Shown piece by piece: positions 11,701 through 22,467 of a DNA stretch of 64,000 nucleotides; within the stretch, counting starts at the first letter, position 1; the number at the start of each line of letters is the position of its first letter. Source of the DNA: Spirodela intermedia (taxonomy: Eukaryota > Streptophyta > Magnoliopsida > Alismatales > Araceae); the NCBI GenBank assembly GCA_902729315.2, contig LR746275.1:2501-66500 (forward strand), written 5' to 3'. The notes under the pieces were generated by a model that was not told the origin of the DNA, did no database searches, and worked only from the letters and a program-made list of their open reading frames with translations. The position numbers and the translations under genes were made by a program.

Positions 11701-12780
11701 ATATTTGAATCAACTTGGCTATGTAACAGCATGGATGATAAACCAACAGGTGACTCAACAGATGAGGGAGGAGATACCATTAACTCCAAGGTACTGGTTC
11801 CTCCTGCTTATTTTACCTGCGTTCCTTGCATCTCGATATGGCATCTCTATGATCTTAACGTCTCTGCTTCCTTCCCCTTCTTCTTCATTTGTTATTTTTA
11901 TATTACCCTAGGTGCTCCTGTGCCTGTTCCTCCCCTGCCTGCTGCTTAGTCCAAACAACTTTTTCCAGCCTGTCAAGCAGTTCTCACTAACCGTGTCGAG
12001 CATTTTAGTGTGCAAATTCCTCCCCACATATAATTGCTCCATCCCTGCACTGCTCAGTGAGTGTGAGGTGACCCACATTTTGATTCAGTCCATTGGCATC
12101 GTCCAAAGCCTTTGGATTTTTGGCTCACGTGGTCATTTATTGGTTCTCCTCTGCAATAAAAGGCTCCTCTTGTGCTATTATTTCAGATGTCGACTTTTTC
12201 GGATTTGGGTGTGCGCAAAGGTCCCATCTCTTGTCCTCCATATCCCAGTCCCATGAGGTTTATGCCTTCCTCTATAGTCCCTTCCCTCGTAATTCCAAAT
12301 TTTCCTCTCTCTGAGCACTGGGCGGTTGACTTACCTCCTGTCTTTCACCCCTTGACACTACCTTTCTTCTTATCCGACCTCCGTAAAGCATTGCGAGGGG
12401 CATACATTCTGTGCCTTTCCATTCTTCCCCATTGATTACTTCACACTATTCACCAGCCACTGCTTCTATTCGGCCCAGACCCCCATTGACCTGCATACCC
12501 CTGATGCCTCCATCAGTTTGGGACCACCAGCTCCTCCATTGAGAGTGTTCCACCCTGTTCGTAAGCATTGTACCTTTGCTCTTCGAAGCGAAGAAACCCA
12601 CCTCCTCAGCAAAGCACGCAAACCATTGTGGTTAGGCTTGTCGCACCTGGGTAAATAAACGCTCCTGCTTCTTGGCCTTGACGCCCAAGCTGTGTGTACT
12701 CCGGTCACCTATACACTCCCGAGGCACCCGAGAGTTCATGCGGCAGTAAACCGTAGCTTTCTTGATTTACATAATGCCTG
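8731..12780. other. Pyrimidine-rich region without recognisable gene
   Basis: No gene supported. 9160-9930 and 11430-12560 are strikingly C/T-rich on the + strand and yield several short open frames (9608-9922; 11623-11949; 11912-12256) with Pro/Ser/Leu-rich products and no domain. A similar pyrimidine-rich block sits inside the copia element at 44,340-45,050, so this may be decayed transposon sequence. 10,080-10,500 is AT-rich; 10,500-10,640 is a short GC-rich patch with G-runs. A - strand frame at 11,065-11,373 (102 codons) has no recognised family. Confidence 0.5.
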
Positions 12781-15479
12781 AAATCTTGATTTCGTAGGAA
12801 AATTTGAATTTCAAAAGAAATTTACATTAAAACGAAAATTTTTATTTGAAACACAACTTTGAATTCGAAATAAAATGAAAATTCAGCTTCAAACCGTAGC
12901 TTTCTTCAAAACTGGGCATCTGGAATCGGGCTTAAATCGCCCCTTCTTGAAAAAGGCTCTGGTTAATATTCATAGATATCCATAACATTGAATGTAGAGG
13001 ATATTCTCATTAACTCTAGTAAGTCAATCCATACGAATTGTCATTATGTTTTGAAGCAGTTTAAATCCACCATTCTTTTGTGAGGTATATCATACCCAAA
13101 TCAAAATTTGTTCTAGAATGCTTTTTAAAATTCTCTTGTACGTCTTCACTAGCATAGTACCTGATTGATTACTCACATAAAAGTACTAGGAGCATCAGAT
13201 AAGCATGGGCTTATAATTCTTCTTGTTAGGTGCTCAACTTCTTCTTGAAAAATCTTCTTCTAATTAGCGCTCATTCTGTAATAAGGTTAAATATACAAAC
13301 TTGTTCCACGAGCAGAGAAAGATTTATCAAAAAATCTTGTATGGCAGAAAGGTCATTTAACATATTCTGTGCTGCATCGGGGATAACACCATAGACATGC
13401 AATGAAACATTCTCTTTGTAACCAGCATAAACCCTCAGTTTCTTGGCATAAATACTCACTTTCTTTTATTGATGAAACATTCTCGCTACCAAGGTGAGTT
13501 GCATCAAACTCATATTACAAGGGTCTGAAAAATATAAATGATAGGCGTCTATCTAAACATACCTTTTCCTTTTGATAGGTCTCTATTACTCTAGTTTGAG
13601 AATCCTTCTGTGTCCGCTCAATTCTTTAGGGATGTGGATTTTTTCCATTTTCAGCCGCAATTTCATTACCATAAAAGAAGAAATAATATTTTCACTACTG
13701 TCATTTTCCCATCAACAGTTCATTCAGTTCTGAAAAAATTATCATTCTCGGGGGATTCATCCTTATTTGCTGCATACTGATGTATGACGGTCATTTCCTT
13801 GAATAACATTAACTCGAATTGGTTCTTGATCTTCTTCACCTTCAATTTGAAATCTAAAGATCATACTTTAGACTGAAGAAAGTTTGTAAAACTGATATGG
13901 AGTATCAGGCAAATAAAACCAGTTAAACCTTGAAATAAGGCATATTAAAAAAACACTGGTTTAGGAGGCAATGGCTTGATCGAGCTTTAATAAATTTTGA
14001 TGTTCAGGAGGTTAAGGAATTGTCTTTAACGTTGAATCCACAGGGCGAGGAGGAGAGGTCCCTTGATATTACAAGGGATGTCAGAGGTGGGTGTCAGCGG
14101 TGTCCTTCAACTTTGATCAATATTTTGCTTCAGGCTTTTTCGGTGGTGGGCGTGAGAGTTTTGGCTACATCAATTAGGGCCAGGTATCTCAGACATTTCT
14201 TTGACTCCAACAACAGTAGAATTGATCACAGCTCCTCATTACATACTTGGAAACAATACCTGATTTATTTACTGACCTTTAAGCTTTGAAAAAAGTCAAC
14301 ACTCAGACCACTATGAGCAGAATGCATCCTAGATTGATTTCACTTATTCAAAAGTTTTCTTTGTGATAAACCACAAATCACGAAAATTAAGTGAAGGGCT
14401 TGATGCACTGACTGGAAAATCATCAATTTTCTCTATGATGACTGAACACAGGTTCGGTGTGGAGATGTGAAATTTGTCAAATTAATAAAGATCAGCGCTA
14501 GAACACAGGTTTGTACACTTTCCAACCCATTCCAGTTAAACCATGGACTGAACACAGGTTTAATAAAGATTCAAGGTCGTTATTAGAATGATCAATCAAA
14601 TTCCTAGTTATAGAACTACCTGAATATAGTGTTGAGCTAGGTCGTCTCCTCACGGAAGGTTTTATCAAATAAAGAAATTGATTAAAATAATGACTTGACA
14701 TTAAAGGAAATAAAATAGCCAAGAAAAAAATAAAAAAACAAGTTACTGAAAACTCTATTATATATCAAACTTAAAATAGTATCCAGTTGAATAGAGTGCA
14801 TTTAAGGTTAAAAGGGTAGAGGAGAACAATTAAAATGAACAATGCTTTCTTGAGATTCCTACTTTCACGGAGGAAGAAGAATGTTTTTTCCCAAGAAAAC
14901 ATTTGAAAAGATTTCTTTTGTATTCCCTCCTTCCTCCTTTTTATGCTCCAGATTCCTTTTTTCCTGTCTTCTGGCGTGGCAATAATAGATATTATCTATT
15001 TTACCGGATGATATGCCTGTCTGCACGCATGGGAGAATAATCGATGGTGGTTTCGACCTAATAGTCGCAGGATCAAGTTGTTGTATACCCAAACCTACCA
15101 ACCACAGAAGTATTCCTAAGGATTCGTAGTGGGGTTAAAGCTTGTAATATGGACTATCATTTGATAGCTAGATATATACTCTAATGTGTGGTTCCATGAA
15201 GACCGTTGGATCCTCGCTCTGTGATTTTAATCTAAGGGGTTTGTTGCTCGATCATTCTGTTACATCTCCATCGGCTCTCGCTCCATTTCTGCATGCTTTA
15301 TTGAGATCCCTGTAAGGTTGATGTGAGAATAGTAACCATTGGATTGGCAGTGACTTTTTGCAGATCCCTGTAAGTTGGATCTGCTATTTTCAGATCTGCA
15401 AGCTAAAAGGAAGTATCGTCTATTTAAACTCCTCAATGCAAGTAATGTTTGAAACCTCATAATTTGATACGAAGAAATG
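12781..15479. other. AT-rich unassigned region left of the gypsy element
   Basis: No gene supported. 12,780-12,900 consists of phrases such as GAAAATTTTTATTTGAAAC that resemble the AT-rich block at 21,670-21,740 and may be terminal-repeat debris of the same element family; the phrase AAACCGTAGCTTTCTT occurs twice (about 12,749 and 12,894). An open + frame at 14,020-14,289 and a - frame at 13,271-13,459 match no family known to me. On the - strand about 14,670-14,640 has the phrase CCGTGAGGAGACGACC, common next to LTR retrotransposons, a weak hint only. Confidence 0.4.
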
Positions 15480-15792
15480 AACAACTATATTTAAGACAAA
15501 CGAAAAAATTGCATCGACCACACTCTCGGAATCTTCTCCACAATGGCTTCTTCAGCCATCAATTGTAGATGATTGACTCCATTGATTCACGATCCATTTA
15601 TTCTGAATCGTTTTAAAAAAAAAAAGTAAATTGTGCTCTAAAAATCGTGTTGAAGGAATTTTCATCAATGATATTACCAGGTGAAAAAAAGTATTATTAA
15701 AATCACAAAATATATAGACAGTGTCATAATTAGCAAAAACATTAACGTTAATCAACTGAAAAGTTTAAATTTTCCAGATTCTAATATCTGTC

Positions 15793-15972
15793 CTAGGTAA
15801 AGACTATGAAGAACCAGAACTTGAACGTGAGGTGCACGAAAATCTTATAGAAGCTGATTCTTAAGATGCACCGTCAGATTGACTTGTAGTTAGAACATTC
15901 ATGTATTCACCAAGAAGAGAAAAAGGTTTACGGTATTGAGAACATTGTTTCTTCTGTGATTGCCTAATTCGA
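15793..15972 (+). pseudogene. Exon-like segment within TE1 (shorter copy)
   Basis: Opposite to the element's own coding strand, + strand sequence reads DYEEPELEREVHE, then after a stop and small changes IENIVSSVIA and ends AAG|GTATGT, a good plant splice donor, at about 15,973. The TE2 counterpart at 26,632-26,790 is open throughout and starts after a TTGCAG acceptor. The resemblance of splice signals and of a frame kept between copies suggests a captured cellular exon. Protein family unknown. Confidence 0.35.
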
Positions 15973-16489
15973 AGGTATGTGATGTAATGAATGAGAGTGG
16001 CAGAAGTAAGAATATTGTCTCTTCTATGATGATTAAGACATTAGATTTGTAGACAAGGACGGACCCTCATCAGTGCCGAACTGGTATGATGTAGACGGAA
16101 GAAGAAACTAAATTTCAGAAACGTGTCTAATCAAATTTTCAATTAATATGGATCACATATTTGATATGTTGTTGTTCCTTTAAAAAAAGAAAGGTCTTTA
16201 GAACGGTTGGTAACACCTTTTGGCTTCATAAAGTTCTATGATATATGATTGTGTATCACACCTCCATGAACTGTTTTAATATAATCTACCATATTATTTG
16301 CAGCAATACTAGTTCCAACTAGTGTTGGTACTTGTCTTAAATCTAATAAAATTCTTGGAGGAAGAAAATATACCACTAAAAATAGAGATTGGTTAGTGGA
16401 AATATTAATCAAGTACAATGAATCAAGTAACGTTGAGTTCTATTCAATACTTCAGATGCACCTTCCATTTGTGGGTGACACGTAATACT

Positions 16490-16930
16490 GAATTTCTAAA
16501 AATTTTCAAACCTGTTCCAAAGAATCTGGTAGAGGCAAGATATAAACTGAGAATCCCTATGAGAGGAAATTGAGCCAGGGATTACATGTAGACGAACAAT
16601 TTCTCTAAAAACGTAATTGGCTACCTGACTTGCATCTATTGTCTTCTTACATGCAACGAAGCGTGCCATTTTTGAAAATCTATCAACCACCACAAAAATG
16701 GAGTCAGGTCCTCTATTTGTTCGTGGCAGATCTAATATAAAATCCATTAAAATCATAGCCCACGGATGTTCTAGAATAAGGAATAGAATCTATAGTCCAG
16801 TATTTTGACTTTGTCCCTTATAGGTTTGACAAAGGTGACATTTATGAATAAAAATTTCTACATCTTTCTTTTGTTTAGGCCAGTAATATCACTCTTCAAC
16901 TGACTGTAAGGTCATGTCTCGACCAAGGTG
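16490..16930 (-). pseudogene. TE1 integrase
   Basis: Open from 16,756 down to 16,496: MDFILDLPRTNRGPDSIFVVVDRFSKMARF, then DASQVANYVFREIVRLH and GSISSHRDSQFIS. This is the catalytic core of Ty3/gypsy integrase; the first catalytic Asp lies in VVVDRFSKMA, and the second (family motif SDRDxxF) appears as SHRD, with the preceding Asp replaced by His. Upstream at 16,930-16,800 the zinc-binding domain reads GHLGRDMT...IHKCHLCQTYKGQ, with CxxC intact and one internal stop. Integrase joins the DNA copy to the host chromosome. Defective here. Confidence 0.85.
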
Positions 16931-16974
16931 TCCTACTAAAGAAGAAGAGTTTCACTCTTCAGCAAACATGCTAC

Positions 16975-17345
16975 TTTTCTATTTAGAGTATCTGCAACTC
17001 GATTCACTTTTCTAGAAGAGTTTTTAATAAAAAAAAGTAAAACGTTGAATGCAAGAGATTCATCTGGCGTGCATTCTATTGATAGCAGTCTGAGTTATTA
17101 AAGATTTAAGAGCCTGTTGATTAGTATATAAAATAAACTCTCCCTGAATCAGATAGTGTTTTCTTGCTTGAAAATACGGACCACTGCATAAAACTCTAGT
17201 TCATATGTTGTCTATTGTTTTCCTGCCTCGGAAATTTTTTTACTGAAAAATGCCATTGGCCGACCTTCCTGCAACAGTACACCTTCAACGCCAACTATGG
17301 ATGCATTGCATTGTACTACAAACAATTTATCGAAATTTGGTAAGG
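16975..17345 (-). pseudogene. TE1 RNase H
   Basis: The - strand translation reads FDKLFVVQCNASIVGVEGVLLQEGRPMAFFSKKISEAG, then TTYELEFYAVV. This is the gypsy RNase H pattern (usual VxxDASxxGxGAVLxQ, PIAFxSxKL, YxxxELEFYAV) with the first catalytic Asp replaced by Asn (CNAS in place of TDAS). Further on, NRVADTLNRK corresponds to NxVADALSRR at the domain end. It would remove template RNA. Stops interrupt it. Confidence 0.75.
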
Positions 17346-17449
17346 CTAAAAGAGGAGCAGAACATAATTTCTGTTTAACCATGATAAAACTTTTACTAGC
17401 TTCATCATTCTCTTTAAACTGTCCCTTTCTGATACAAGCTAAATATGGG

Positions 17450-18060
17450 ACAGTATTCAGCTAAATTTTCGAATGAATCTTCTATTGAATGATGTGAACC
17501 CATGTAAACTTCAAACCGGATGAATTGTAGTTTGTGTTAACCAATCTTTGATTGCTTCGACCTTTTTTTCATCTACCTTGATACCATCTGCACTTACGAC
17601 ATATGCTAAGAATAACAAACTGATAGTGATGAAGTCGCATTTCTTCAAGTTAATGCATAATTCCTTCCGTTGTAAGACTTTGAACACTTATATGAGATGT
17701 TTCATGAGTTCATCTTCTGTAGTACTATAAATAAGATGTCATCAAAATAAACAAAAATAAATTTACCAAAAAAGGTTTTAGACCCTGATTCATCACTCTC
17801 ATAAAGATACTGGGGGCATATGATAAGTCAAAAAGCATGACCAATCATTCATAAAGACCTGCCCTTGTTTTAAAGGCAGTTTTCCATTCATCTTTTGCCC
17901 AAATTCGGATTTGATGATATCTGCTTTTCAAAATACATTTTGAGAAAGTTTCAGAACCACAAATCATATTTGACCAGTCATTGAACAGGTCTTGGTATCA
18001 GATCAGCTATTTTGATATCTGCATCAGGTTTTTGAACTATAACAAATAATTAAGTCAAAA
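17450..18060 (-). pseudogene. TE1 reverse transcriptase
   Basis: Best anchored by the catalytic box KFIFVYFDDIL at about 17,760-17,728 on the - strand, the gypsy form of Y-x-D-D with both aspartates present. Upstream pieces near 18,000-17,800 correspond to fingers and palm but contain stops. Downstream, KKVEAIKDWLTQT-like sequence (17,575-17,540) and SLHGFTSFNRRFIRKFS (about 17,500-17,455) match the thumb/connection pattern GLxxYYRRFIxxFS of Ty3 elements. A decayed enzyme domain. Confidence 0.75.
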
Positions 18061-18349
18061 TATCAAACTCCTTAAAAAAATATGTCTAATTGATGGACAT
18101 TATTTTTTTTCGTCTTTCTCTCATTTGCTACATCAGTGTCTTGCATTGGAGCCCAAACAAACTTCTTATCATTTCTATAGAAAAATTATAAATATTTTCC
18201 TTGCCACGATATCAACATCAAACTGCTATGGCCTGCCTTATATCATGGAAAAAGCATCTATGTAAACAACATAACATTGTACTTCATGAGAATAGGTTTT
18301 TGCCAATTGAAACTTTGATTAGATAGGTTTCTGAAACTTTAGTTTCTAT

Positions 18350-18745
18350 TTACTTTTTGATCCAAAAAATTCGATATGGATGAAGGTGTGGGTTTGTTTG
18401 GAAACCTAATTTTTTAACTCTTACAAAAGAGACAATGTTCTCACTTTTGCCACTATTAATGATTATATCACATACCTTAGATATCACAGTGCACCTTGTT
18501 CTCAAAATACTATGGCCCTGTCGGTCATCTTTTCTTTTCGATGAATACATAAATCTGCTGACTACAAGTGAATGTGACAGTGCATCTCCAGTATCAAATT
18601 CAATAAAAACATTTTCTACCTCACATTCAATTTCTTGTTCTTGATGTTCCGTTTCCTCTTCAATAAAATCTGTAAGGTTTACCGTTCCACTATTAGGACA
18701 GATATTTAATTTGTGTCCACTTTCTTCAATCCTGTAGCACTTATA
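18350..18745 (-). pseudogene. TE1 zinc knuckle and aspartic protease
   Basis: At about 18,740-18,690 (- strand) CYRIEESGHKLNICPN is a CCHC zinc knuckle with the second Cys changed to Ile. Then come acidic linker residues, LVVSRFMYSS and CTVISKVCDIIINSGKSENIVS; the protease active site of this family is usually DxGSSENIVS, here N-S-G-K-SENIVS, so the catalytic Asp is lost. It ends PYRIFWIKK. The protease would mature Gag-Pol. A 66-codon piece (18,550-18,350) remains open. Confidence 0.75.
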
Positions 18746-18799
18746 AATGACATTAAGAGTATAACGATTCTTGTTAGTAGAGACTTAGGCCAAAGGGTT

Positions 18800-19529
18800 C
18801 GCCCCACTTGATCTGACAGAACCTTAATTCAGTCATCCATTACGTTGTGTAGAAGAAAAACCAGTAAATCTTCTTCTTTTTTGTTAAAGAGTTGAATTAA
18901 GACTTCCAAAATTTCGAATTCTGGTTTTTCATTTCTCTAATAAGGCTTCAGCACATTCGGCAGCCATTACCATGTCATTAAGCTTGAAAAATGACTATAA
19001 AGTTACTTTATATTCAATTTCCCATCTGAGACCACCTTTAAATCTTGAAATCATATGACTCAGATTCTGTCAAGTAAATAATAAAAATCTTCAGCATAAT
19101 CAGAAACTGATCTATTCCGTTCTCTGCGGTTTTCATATTGTTGATAAAAAATATAGTCACAATCTAGGGGAAGAAAATGAGATTTCAAGAGTTTTTTCAT
19201 TTTCTCCCATGATCGTATAGATTCTTTGCCTGACCTCATACGTGTGGTCTGTAATTGATCCCACCATGTAGAGGCTCCACCCTTCAGTTTATCAGCAAAT
19301 AGCTTGACTTATTTTTCATCAGAAAATTTCATATATTGAAAAAAAATTCTACTTGAACTAACAAATCTAAGAACTGTTCAATTTTCAAATGACCATTAAA
19401 ACATGGTAAGTCAATCTTCACACAAAAATTTCGAAAATTATTTTCTTCAAAACTTGATCTAGAACTTTTAAAACCAGACAAACAATGAGTATCTGATAAA
19501 TATTTGGAGTCTTCAACCCTTGAATCCAT
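18800..19529 (-). pseudogene. TE1 gag
   Basis: The coding start fits ATG at 19,529. The product begins with Ser/Asp-rich sequence, then FCVKIDLPCFNGHLKIEQFLD and VEFFF, and after a stop ADKLKGGASTWWDQLQTTR, RSWEKMKKLLKSHFLP, YQQYEN and SVSDYAEDFYYLL. This is the standard capsid pattern of plant gypsy gag (PFAM Retrotrans_gag type: FxG, A-x-x-WW, F-x-x-x-F-P, Y-x-x-x-F). Capsid would package element RNA. The first 66 codons are intact, the rest carries stops. Confidence 0.8.
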
Positions 19530-19615
19530 AAGGATGTGCCTGAATTAACAAGCAAGAGGGAAATGTTTTCACAGTGGAGAACTGAGGTATGTCCCTCTGG
19601 TTACAATGAGGGCCT

Positions 19616-19623
19616 TTATATAG
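19616..19623 (-). promoter_or_regulatory. TATA-like box upstream of TE1 gag
   Basis: TATATAAA on the - strand, about 90 bases before the gag start. The same box is kept in TE2 near 28,140 and 36,811. Its place just before gag rather than in a distant LTR is odd and may mean that this stretch is a terminal repeat or an internal promoter. Confidence 0.35.
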
Positions 19624-20647
19624 GCTTAAAACTGAGGTTGGGCGCTCCCTAAAAGGAGAATTCTGACAAATCTTAGGGACAGAGTCTGACTAACTCTAAA
19701 ATAACTTAAAACAGACTCTGAAAGATAAAGATCTTAGAGAAATCTTCTTAAAATACTCTGACATGACCTAAAGTAGACTCTGACAGTGAGAGACTCTGAG
19801 CAAATCTTAGATACAGAATTTGAAAGTCAGAAATCCTGAACAGATCTTAGATAAAGACTAAACCACATTAAACTCTCTTCTAGAAGGAATGAGACATAAA
19901 GTACCTTCTAAAAGTGAAAGGACATAAAGTGGGCTCAAATTTTGATCTCCAGCCCACTGGTGACATATGTGAGCTTCTTTTTCTTGCACTTTTTACTTTA
20001 TGGCCCAAAATCAGGATAAGTGAGCCTAAATTCGAAGTTGACACTTTAACTTGTGTCTTGGGTTGCATCAATAATGCAAACCATCCACAGTATTTCACAT
20101 TCTTGAAGATTACATATTTTTTAAAAATCAATTTTGTATCCCTTAAACTTCTTTACATAAGAAGTTATTTCTGTAAGAGGACTTGTAGAAGACTTGGGCC
20201 ATGACAAAACTTTCAAAATGATGAAAGCTACACTATTTAACTATCATAAAATAGAGTATCAGGATTTTGTCCATGGTACGTTAGAATCCTGAACACTCAG
20301 GAAAACAATCATACAATAACTTCATTTAATTATCTGATAAAAGCGAATTGATTTATCTAAACCTTCATTGCACTTGATTCTATTGCTTTTTAGCATTTTT
20401 GACGCAGATATTATTACCTCCTGCTCTTGGGTCAAAAACCTTCCATTCCTCATTTGACAGCAGTTTCTGGGCTACATCACTAATGTACTCATTCTTGCTT
20501 TAAATTCTTTCAACATTTCACTAATATCATCATATTTGTTTTCTATTTTATGTTGAAATGCTATGAAATCTAATTTTGAGAGGGAAAACGTCAGATAAAT
20601 CATTGAACACCAAAATGAGCACTGAGTGGCCTTTATTAGAAAATTGA

Positions 20648-20662
20648 CTTGCTCTGATACCC
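20648..20662 (-). promoter_or_regulatory. Primer-binding-site-like sequence 1
   Basis: On the - strand GGGTATCAGAGCAAG, one base from the initiator-Met tRNA complement TGGTATCAGAGC that plant retrotransposons use. The + strand to its right begins TGTTACTGCTG, a possible LTR end (TG...CA), and that phrase is repeated about 50 bases further on. The matching site in TE2 is at about 29,200. Confidence 0.5.
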
Positions 20663-21585
20663 AGCCTGTTACTGCTGAATCGTCAGAACCAAAAGCTGAA
20701 TCCTCAAATTTAATCAGCCTGTTACTGCTGCAGCTTGAAACACACTTTAGTTTGCTGTGCTAATTACGACAATAGGGCTATATATCTCCTTTTGTGGGGT
20801 CTTCATCTATGGTCCTCTCTCATGTCTATGAAAATTAGAAGGAGAAATCATCTTCGTTTTCTTTGTCTCAGTTTTATGTATTTGAACCTCTTTTATCTTA
20901 GCTAATTCAATCTAAATTTGTAAAATTCTATTCTCCTTTACCTTATCAAATTAAAATAGGCGAATTGGTGAATGAAGTCGGAAAATGTCACCTTCACCAG
21001 CATTTTTACCAGTTTGAAAACACTCTTTTGTAAATGTTTTCTATAAAACGCCATTTTTACATCAAGTTAATTTCTTCCCAAATTTTGTTGAACATGATAT
21101 CCTTCTGCACTACCTTTATAAGAATTCATTGCCATAATAATTATCCACACATATGGACGGGAGAAGAAGCTTTAAGCTCATGGAGTTGGTCTACTATTTT
21201 GTGACACTGTAGGAAAAACACATGAGAGAGGTTCAACAATCAGTTAAAAAAAGACACCCTAGAATTATGTACTGGCAAATTTTTACCTTGTATGACTGCA
21301 GCTTCAGAGGAAAAAAAATGGAGAGCTTCCATTAAAACTAGGCAAATTAATTTTCATTCAAAAATCTGTGCAATCATCATAATCAGATCTAATTTTGTTT
21401 CTGACCAGTTTGACCACGAGATTGACATTCTTTTGCAGACACTCGTGCTATGATTTACTTCAAAGTGTCATTCAAATCTCTATGTAAATCTTGAAATCAC
21501 CAAACTCTGATTTCGAAATTTCATTGTCATTGATGTGAATTCATTTACCTAGTGACATCTTGTAAATCTAAATCTAAAACACTAA

Positions 21586-21601
21586 CCTTGCTCTGATACC
21601 A
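21586..21601 (-). promoter_or_regulatory. Primer-binding-site-like sequence 2
   Basis: On the - strand TGGTATCAGAGCAAGG, an exact match to the plant initiator-Met tRNA complement core. A likely LTR edge, TGTAGTGAAAC on the + strand, starts at 21,607. Two such sites 940 bases apart suggest two overlapping or nested elements of the same orientation. A gag-like piece (KINLPSFNGS) lies to its left near 21,330. Confidence 0.55.
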
Positions 21602-21833
21602 CTTGATGTAGTGAAACTTGAGGGATTGGCTTGAACGAGTCATGATCCTCAAAACTTTGAGTTTGTAGAGGTTGAATTTCGGATGAAAGTTAAATTTCAA
21701 ATGAAAATTTTAATTTCGAATTTGAATTAAAATGAAATTCAAAAAAAATAATTAAAATAGATATATGGGCCTAATTTCATCGTTTGGCCAAAAAAGTGGA
21801 CTTTGAGCTGCAACAGTAATGGGCTTCAGACAA

Positions 21834-21853
21834 AGAGAGAGAGAGAGAGAGAG
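21834..21853. repeat. (GA)n microsatellite
   Basis: Ten GA units in the terminal part of TE1; equivalents lie at about 30,399-30,417 and 39,070-39,088 in the two TE2 copies. Confidence 0.85.
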
Positions 21854-22244
21854 GCAAAGAGAGGGAGTGTTTGAGCGAACGAACAGACACGAGTCATTTT
21901 TGTGAAATGTTGCATCATATATTACATTTTTGAGAGGGAGGAGACAATCATGAAGTTTTCACCAGAGAGCGGAGCCGTTGATCATCATAAAGGCACGGAT
22001 AGAAAAAGAACGCGTCCCCACTGAAGAGGCCAAGTGGACTAAAGAAAGTTAACGAATTTTCAAAGGTGACCTAAGCCAAGTCAACAAATGTTTCGAACGG
22101 CACGCGGCCATGTCATTCATGGGGTCATATGGGCTGTTACGTGCTGGAAGGGTACCACGTGGACCCTAGATGGGCTTCTTTTAATGACATGGCGAGGAAG
22201 ACAGAGCGAGGATTTAGGTACTTAGATCTTCGAAGCCCATAAAA

Positions 22245-22257
22245 TATTATATAAAAA
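22245..22257 (+). promoter_or_regulatory. Possible TATA box of ABCB copy 1
   Basis: TATTATATAAAAA about 210 bases before the predicted start codon at 22,468. The same box precedes copy 2 (about 30,946) and copy 3 (about 39,617). It lies at the border between transposon-derived sequence and the gene, so it could come from either. Confidence 0.35.
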
Positions 22258-22467
22258 ATTATTTTAAACAAAATAAGGCACGCCATCAGCCAAATTTATC
22301 ACCGAACAGCCAAGAAAAGTGAATTCATGCACGGGGATTAGTCGGAGGAGAGTTACGCAAGAAACATCGGGGAACGAGGGCAACAACAGGAGGGTGTATG
22401 TGCTCAAAGACGACCAGTCGCCGCCACTACCAACGACGACGAGCTCCAGGGCAATAGGTAACCAGGT

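Larger units (their letters stand above)
15480..22100 (-). mobile_element. Ty3/gypsy element TE1, degenerate
   Basis: A - strand LTR retrotransposon of the Metaviridae type. Reading right to left: terminal-repeat-like sequence from about 21,607 rightwards, primer-binding-site-like sequences at 21,586-21,601 and 20,648-20,662, gag (19,529 to about 18,800), zinc knuckle, protease, RT, RNase H, integrase (to about 16,490) and a 3' part to about 15,480. The order protease-RT-RNase H-integrase defines Ty3/gypsy. Stops and frameshifts occur in every domain. Two shorter relatives (TE2) lie downstream between the ABCB copies. The outer limits are approximate; I could not match two full LTRs. Confidence 0.75.
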
